From Liolophura sinensis (taxonomy: Eukaryota > Mollusca > Polyplacophora > Chitonida > Chitonidae), in contig NC_088303.1 of the NCBI RefSeq assembly GCF_032854445.1, positions 33,211,265 through 33,275,264 on the forward strand: 64,000 nt of DNA. The letters are read 5' to 3'. Position 1 is the stretch's first letter, and the number at the start of each line of letters is the position of its first letter. A program made the translations under genes and the position numbers. Under the pieces are notes generated by a model. The model worked only from the letters and a program-made list of their open reading frames with translations, searched no databases and was not told the DNA's origin. Positions 44,301 through 53,300 of this stretch are shown piece after piece.

Positions 44301-47300
44301 AATAACCATTTATAAATTCACAAAACTTTTCTGACAACAGGCAGACAGCTGTACATCAATACATTTTGACCAAAGGGGAAAAAGATAGACAATAAGTGTC
44401 TGTAATTTTTAAAATTCAGAAGACTAAGAAACATTCAGCTATACAACAGTAGAAACAATAGTTAATGTCTTTTTCTCACCTCAAACAAGGCAGGTATAGG
44501 ATGTCTGCCCACATTATCATCAAAGCCTTTGGTAAGAGCCTGGACAATATGCTGTTCTAGAAACTCTTTAAACCTCCGTTCACCATGACCATTCTGCATA
44601 GTAGTCACAGCGGAGTTGTCTCCCATGCCCACTTTCTGGTTGCCATGGCGATTCATTTGGTAACCACGGCTACGTGGGGATTCTGAAACAGAGTAAGGAA
44701 GCAAAACATTATATCTCCAAAAAAGCTCTAGTATTGTGTCCTAGGTTAAGGTGTTGGGGAGTGATTGGGGAGCCTTATTTTAATTAAAGCTAAAATTTGG
44801 AATCTGAAACTTTACAAAACAGGTGTAATATCACAGGGTTTATCTCATTGAGACACAGTTTTAATTTCCGTTTTCACTGATTTAGCATTTTTGGAGCACT
44901 TCTGTCTGAAAGCTTGGTGTATTACATATCAGACTTAACTATGGCTTGATATGACAGACAACCACCAAAATCTATGCATACAGAATTCACAGCTATGATT
45001 GCCAACACACATTTAACCCCAAGCCTCTAATTTTCAAATACATCATATTTCAGTAGCTGATATTTTGGGAGTAGTTCTTTCCAAGCATACTGCAGCCTTA
45101 CCTGTCTCATTCCTGATTGGACAGTTACTTTTCATCTGAGAGAGATAGGTCATGAGTGGATCAGCCAGTTCGTTATCTTTGGTGTGGATGTAAACAAACT
45201 CCTGATTGGCTGGCACAGCAAAGAGAGAGTTGTTGCTGCACAAAATAAACGCATATTTATGCACAACAATCTCTGGTTCAAAAACAAAAAATTATTCCGA
45301 TATACTGACCATCTCAAATTAAGCACATCTTCTAAACTTTCTATTGACATGTCTCAAAAGTCAAGATGTATACAAGCAAGTATTTCACACTGTTTTGACT
45401 TCAAATTTCCCAGTGCATGAACAAAAGATGAACATGAATTCTTACATCAAACTCAAAGACGAGGAGGCCGACGGGGAACTACCTATCTCATCAGCATTTC
45501 ACTTATATCATACGACTGAAATAAGTGACCTACAAGCAGGGGGCATCACTGAACAAGGTCCCTTGGTTTTCAGCCACAGCCATGGGTTTGTCAATGACTG
45601 CTAAGCTGGTTGCTTGTTCCCAGTAGGTTCATTCACGAGGTTATTCCCAAAAATTTTGGAATACTGACACAAAATATACATAAAACAGACAATTTTGTGA
45701 GAGACATAAAATATGTCTCAAAAAAGGAACATTTTTGGTGGTTCAATGACAATCTTTGTTTTATGAGTTACTTTATTCTTTAAGTTACTAAGCAAAATAA
45801 CTTTTATTCTATTCATCTAGTAACACATAAAACCAGCACGTACCTAATATTGGTAATGGTTCTAGCCTTTCTGAGTAGACTGTAGATCTGGTCTTCGATA
45901 GCATGCTGATGACGTCGTACTGAGGGCCCTCTCTATAGTATAATAATACAGCCATGTGTTGATACATATGTTCAAAACTTTTATTTTCTTTAAAAAACAA
46001 AATATTTAGCACAACGAACAATCATAAAAACAACTAAACACATGATTATTTATATATTTTCACACATAACATGCAAAGCGTTCCTGGTAAAACTTTTTTT
46101 TTGAAAGCTGTACACCCTTACTAACTATAGATTCTGTTGCATTCACTTCAGAATGGTTGGTAGGGCGTCAATCCTGGGTGGAGTCACACCTAAGACCTTA
46201 AAAGAGGAAGTTGTAACTTCCTCGCTAGGCGTTCAGCATAAAGGGGATAGGGCAATGACTGGTTGACCTGTATCAGTATAATGGCTCGGGCAGGACGGCT
46301 TACTTGCCGTCTCAGTGAAGCAGCACTAGATAACAGAGCTGTGGAAATCCGTCCTACATGCACTTTAAGGATTCATTCGTGGTCATATGACTGATAAATT
46401 GTTGAGTACGATGCTAAACCCCAAGCACTCACTCATCCACTTCAGAGTGGACCTGTCCAAAAAAAAAAGAAGTCTAAAGTATCTTCTACCTGCCCCTGGG
46501 GCTTCCCTGGGTCACTCTCCAGTACACAGTCACTGAACACGAACAGTACCCTCGGGGAGCAAGGGCGCCCAGCTGACACCCAGTCCTTGGGCAGAGCAAA
46601 CTCACTCAGCACTTCTGACACAAAGGGCTGCCATTTCAGCCTAAAATCAGAATGTTTTCATGCGGCACAATACATGTACATGGTGAAACACCATTCAAGC
46701 AACAGTAAACTGTTCAAATCAGGACAATATCAGCACAAAATTACCTAACGTGGGATAGCAGTAGATTTCTGAGTGTAAGTTTGAATAGCAAATGTGAAAA
46801 TTTCATATCTTGCGAAGCTGAAGCTTCGGTATTCTAAACATTAAACTGGAACGTGAACAAATCAGCTCTAGATTATATTCAATATCATTCATCCAGGAAG
46901 ACAAAATAATGTGTTAGGAAGAGCAGACACAGTATGACATATAAACTCATTTATTTATTCATTTGACTGGTGTTTTACATCACATTCAAGAATATTTCTC
47001 ACGATGGTGATCAGCATTATGGTGAGAGGAAACTGGGTAGAGCCCGACTGATACAAAGTATTAGAAACTAGCTTATGTATAAACCAAAGGTCACAAAGAG
47101 CCACCAGCTTTATATGTATGAGAAACCTGTCATCAATCCAAAATGGCTTTTATTTATTTATTTATTTATTTGATTGGTGTTTTATGTCGTACTCAAGAAT
47201 ATTTCACTTATACAACGGCAGCCAGCATTATGATGGGAGGAAACCGGGCAGAGCCCAGGGAAAACCTACGACCATCCGCACGTTGCTGACAGACCTTCCC

Positions 47301-50300
47301 ACGTAGGGCTAGAGAGGAAGACAGCATGAGCTGGACTTGAACTCACAGCAACGGCATAAAGTGGCTTTTAAACACAGCGTTAAATGTGGTAAAATGGTCA
47401 GAAACATTGTATTTATTTGAGCAGCTCGGTTAACACACTGATTTACAGTTAAGCATCAGCAGTCCCCTGCAATGAAGCCATTCTTAAAACATTCTCTGTG
47501 GGGCGTAACCAAACCCTGTCACAAAAAACAGGGTCTGTTGGAGTGGAACATTCTTTTTTTTTCAATCCTGACTAATGAAAAAGATAGGAATTTTAAACAA
47601 ATTAACATGGCAATTTTTTTAAAAAATGGTTTATTGATATTCCAGTAAAAACTTTAGGGTAGAGCTCTTGTTTGGAGGGTCAGGGGGGTTTTGCCCAAAA
47701 AACATATTTGTAAGAAATGCCTGATGCATAATAATCTGCTCTGCCTGAAAGAGCACACACACATGTACCCAGATTTGCTTCCCACAAACTTAGAGCACAT
47801 ACCTGATGGTGTTGATAGAGTTAAACAGGTGTATATAGGACACATCAAAGGTGGTACCTGGGTGGTTCAGCTGTTGGGGGTGAAAAGTAACAATCGTTAT
47901 TTCTCCAGGATTACTTTTCAAGATCTAGACTTTTGTCCATGACTATATGAATTGTTAAGCCTGACTCTGAGAGTTCTATTGATTGGTGTTTTGAGGTTTG
48001 TTTGGAAGGTGAGATGATATCCTATTAGTACAGAAAGAACATACACACCTTTCAAAATTAGAAACCTTCACATGCTTATCAAATTGTCATTTGTGTAAAC
48101 TCTCCAGTCAGTTCATATATACATCTAAGACAAATAAGAAAATCCACTCACCAACACTAAATGTGACACAGAAAACAGGAAGAGTAGAGTCTTGGCATGC
48201 TGAAGATCTTCTGTCAACAGGTTACTGTGGATATCCTGAGAATATAAGCAATTCAGTTGTTACTGTAATAGTACGTTTACAAATTCCAGAATGCTTAGAG
48301 AAAGATTTGTTTCCCCTGTTCACCATTGCTTGTCACTACGTTCAATGGAGATGACTGAAGCTCAATCAACGCCATCTAAATTTCATCCAACCACAACATC
48401 TGAATGCTTGGAAATGCAGCAATTCATCTTCAACATCATTTCTCCACATATTAACAGTGGAGACAGAATCCCTGTTCCCTAATTGCTCAACCTTTTCGCA
48501 AATGAAAGAGCAACATTCAGCGCAATTTATGCACATTTTAAATTTGATTTTGGAAATAAAACTACATTGGTTGGATTGGCCAGTTCAGGGCTTCATAGAA
48601 AGTATTCTATTGTTCCTTCAAGAAAAATTCCTTCAAGATAAGCCTGAATAAATACTTTTGTGAAAAGTTTGAAGAATTACAGTAAATGTAATACGTTCAG
48701 ATATGTTAGATCTTCTTTTAAAATGAAACTATTTTGATTTGGAAATGTGTGTGTTGGGTGGCGGGGGGGGGGGGGGGGGGGGGGGGGCGCTGTCTGGAGA
48801 CTACAGAGCTACAAATAAACAGAACAGCAAACAAACAGTAAATTGCACTTGGCACTGCAGTGCACTCAACACATGGCAATAATGTGGATAGAAATAACAG
48901 AGGTTGATCTAGCTGAATAGTTCGATCTGCCTTTTCCAAAACTGTCAGTTTCACCAGATTTTATACACAAATAATGCAAAAACAATGGGATTGGGATCCA
49001 CACTTCTCACCCCAGAATCCTTTTCCCAAGGGTATGAAAATGCCATGGGTTAGACCATAACGTCAATGACTGCACTGACGACAATAACGTGCCTAGTAGA
49101 TAGTGTGATGACTGCACTGACCACAATAACTGGCATTCTTAACTAAACAGTTCTGAGATTTCATGGATATACAATCAGCATGATGATACTGAGTAAGTGA
49201 GTGCATGGGGTTTAAAGTCGTACTTAACAACAACAATCATATGACGACGAAGGAATCCTTAGAGTACATGTAATGTACCTCCTTGTTGCTGGACGGGTTT
49301 CCACTGCTCTTTTATCCTTTTATCCAGTGATGCTTCACTGGGATGGCTTACCAAAGGCAAGTAAACTGTCCCACCTGAGCCATTATGCTGATACGGGTCA
49401 ACCAGTCATTGCCCCTTCATGCTGAACGCCAATCGAGGAAGTTACAACTTCCTCTTTTAAGGTCTTAGGTGTGACTCGACCCAGGATTGACCCTAGATCT
49501 ACTGCCTCCCAAAGTGGACACTCTACCAACTGGGCTATCTGGGCCAATGATGATGATATTGAAGATATAATGTATTGCCGATTTAAAAGATTTGTGATGT
49601 CTTCATTACCAAATATGCCTACACAGTTTTTTCAGACTTGACAATCCACTTCCACAGCAATACACCAGTCAAGTATGAAGTAGATCGGATGAAAACTAAC
49701 AGAGAAAATCAAACAACAGAGAGACAGAGATTTCTCACATACTGTCAAGACAATAAACCTTTTTCAGCGGCCTACACAGCAGCTGATTTATTGCTTATAC
49801 ACTGACCTGATCTTGTGAGATGTTCTGGCATATCTTGATCAATCTGGCTGTATCAAAGCTAGACCAGTGATGTAGGTATACAACCCTGCTGTCCGTATCA
49901 TGGAAGTATTCCAAGTGCTGAAAAACAAAAACAGCCACCATAAATGTACATCCATGAAAAAAAAAAAAGACACATCAGAATTGAGGTAAATGCCACCTGA
50001 GGGACCATTAGGAGCTGTATTTGAATATACTTTCATCATGTTTTTCAAATATTTTTTTCACTTAATTACAGTTTTTGATTGTAAGATGCAGTGACAGCCT
50101 ACATTATCAGTATGGTCCATTAAGCCCACCTTTCAATCCATACATTTTATTGGAATGATTTCAGTAAAATAAAAATTTGAAAAAAATTAAAAAAAAAACT
50201 GATGGTATTTTTAGACACAGTTTTTAATGGTCTTTCTACTGCTTTTTACTTCATTTTAATAATGTGTTTTCCCCTTAAAGTCACATTTTAAAGTATGCGT

Positions 50301-53300
50301 ATGACAGCGTCCTGTTTTAATGTGGTAGGAGATCTGATATTGCAATGTACTCAAATGGGAATTTTACAACAAAAATACTTTACTGTACATATGCATTACA
50401 ACTTCACATCTTAATCTTAACTTTTGATTGTTACATCTCACATAACTGTACACTGACATTCCTCGAAAGTCAATGTTGGCAAAGTATGAACATTGCATAC
50501 GCCCTCATAATTTTAATAATCAACATCTAGAAAAAATTTTGTATTTTTTGTAAAAATTTCTTTGTGTAAAACTTAGACACATTTTTCGAAGCTTCATCAG
50601 TTTCGTATAGTTGGAGAGTTAACAATTAAATGGTAAACCATCTGATTATTTTGGCCCTCGTGTCTTTTTTTTATCCCACCATGAATACCTGTTGAAATCA
50701 ACTAAAATGCAACGGGCATAGATGAATTCCAATTCCAAAGAAGGAGACCTTTATACAGAAATCACAAAGCAGAGTGTCCTGGGATATGAGTGGATATTAA
50801 ACTTACCCTGTTGCTATCTTTACAGCTTGGGTATCCCTGGAAACAAGTACAGAATCTAGTGCTGGTAAAAGTAGTATGAATAAATGATTATGGCTCAACA
50901 TATTACATTTCAGCCATATCGTGGCGATTAAAATAATATACATATGTGCAATATTCACAACATAACAAAGATTACACCATAAGAAGAAAATGCTATGTTG
51001 TGGTAAAAATGGAATGAAGCAGAGTTTAATATGCTACAGGGTTATGTTGTTCCATTAACCATGGATCTTTAACTGATACCAGGTAATGTCAGCATTATCA
51101 TTTACAATACACCAGTATTTTGAGTGAGTGAGAGCTTAGGGTTTCACGTCGTACTTGACAATTTTTCAGTCATGTGACGACGAAGGAGTCCTTAGAGTGC
51201 ATGTCATGTGCCTGCTTGTTGCAGGATGGATTTCCACCGCTCTTTTAGCTAATGCTGCTTTGTGGAGACGATTTATCGAATGCAAGTAAGCAAACCAGGC
51301 AAATTTCCATATATCAGGCATATTTTGCCCATTCATATGTTGTTTTACAATGTTTATAAACTGAATCTAATACATTCCACACCTTTGTAAACATAATGGA
51401 TGACTTCAATTTTTGCAAAGATCATCACTTTGAAGAGCTCTAAACATTAAAGTTTCTGACCCCTGATAGATGCTGTTTGTTAGTAATTGATATCTCAAGA
51501 TGGTATAGGTTAAAAACTTAACAGCTTTAATAATGATAATATCAAATGTGGCTGTATTAGTGAATGAAACCCTGAAGCTTAGGTAATTGATAGGACATAA
51601 ACATCAGTATTAACACTACCTGGAAAACATCTCTATCCAGAATGTGGTTGATTATGGATGCCTTAGAGTTGTGGCCATTGTGAGCTGACTTGCCAAGGAT
51701 GGATACCACACAAACCTTCTCATCTTTACCAGGGAAATACCTGCCGACACAGAGAACATGCTCAAACATGAAATCCTGTTCTTCCTTACATACCCTGGCC
51801 AAATATTTATTTATTTGATTGGTGTTTTACGCCGTACTCAAGAATATTTCACTTATGCGACGGCGGCCAACATTATTGTGGGAGGAAACCGGGCAGAGCC
51901 CGAAGGAAACCCACAACCATCTGCAGGTTGCTGTCAGACCTTCCCTGACCAAATAAATGACCATAAATTTTGTCCATGACTAACTTGCCCATTTTGTCCA
52001 ATTCTGAGAGTTCTACTGAATTTAGAAAGATGTTTTGAGGTTTGCTTGGAACATGGGTGGTATTTTACTGGAAAATTGCAAGCTTTAGCACCAAAAACAA
52101 TATTTTATGATATTTACTTGCTTCTAAAAATGCACCTTTATGGAGGAAATTTTAAATCATTTAGGGTACTTATCATGCTTAAAACGACAAGCTTATGGTT
52201 TATTGATGCATGCTTATAATATCTGACTCATGAGACGTTTAGTATGGTAAGTGTTAAATGGTGACAGTTATTTTTCATTTTCGGTCAGAACTCAGGAAAC
52301 AAAGAAAATCAATTATCAAAATGCAGTGAAAATTTTTATTTACAGTCAAAGTTTGTGAATAAAAGACAAACTCTGCCCTGATCTTGAATTAAGACAGAAA
52401 CAGCTACAATGATCACTTTCCTTGTCATGGTAAGCAACAAGTAATGGCAGGTACAACATGGAAGTAGTCCAAGATTTGACTGTTTCAAAAACATCTGCTT
52501 CAAACACTTGGCTTCACTCCAGCAACAAATTTATGGTGGTTTGGGTGATACCCTGGGCACATGCTGTTGTTGTTGATATATAGGCATTTTCCACCATCCA
52601 TAAAAACATGAAGATATGATTCTTTGTCAATTAAGAACTGTAAAAAGTCACATTGTATGGGACTACACTCTTGGTGTTTTTTTATTTTCATTACTGCACA
52701 AACATGCCTCCTTTAAGCCCCGCTGGTGCACTCAGCATACCATGGCACGTTACTTTTTCTGTTTCTCTTAAAATAAGACAACCATTCACGTATATCCAGG
52801 CATTTCATTCCCACGTGGTAGCGGCAAGCAGACAACGAAGTGAAATATAACACGGGGAGGTATAGGAAAATGAACAACAACAGACGATATTATGAGAACT
52901 ACAGCTGATAACCGGAAATTACAGTACCTTAGACAACAGGACAGTTTGCTCAGCACATGCAAATTGTAAATGTCACCAAAATCTGGTTTTAGACTTCTGT
53001 CTTCACCGCTATGTGTGAGTACAATGGCAAATGCCTGGATATCTGCAGTCTTGAATCAGAGGAATAAGCCAAACCAGCATTTCAGGAGACCCGCAAGCTA
53101 AAGGGGACAAGGAGAGGTGTTAGCTCTCACAAACTAACTCGGGTAGAAGGCTAGATTTCATGGTAGTTGCTATATGTGTTGCATATGCCACATTTACTGT
53201 ATCTTCACACCTGCATTAAAACTTCCATAGTGTTAATCCATATCAACCAAGTGGTCCCCATAATCAACTAAACCGTTCCAAGTTTCGCCAAACCAAAAAC

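Noticed and set aside
49480-49548. Possible tRNA gene (minus strand) with boxes close to consensus.
   Set aside because: The same head recurs at other SINE-2 copies and is continuous with the SINE-2 body and tail.
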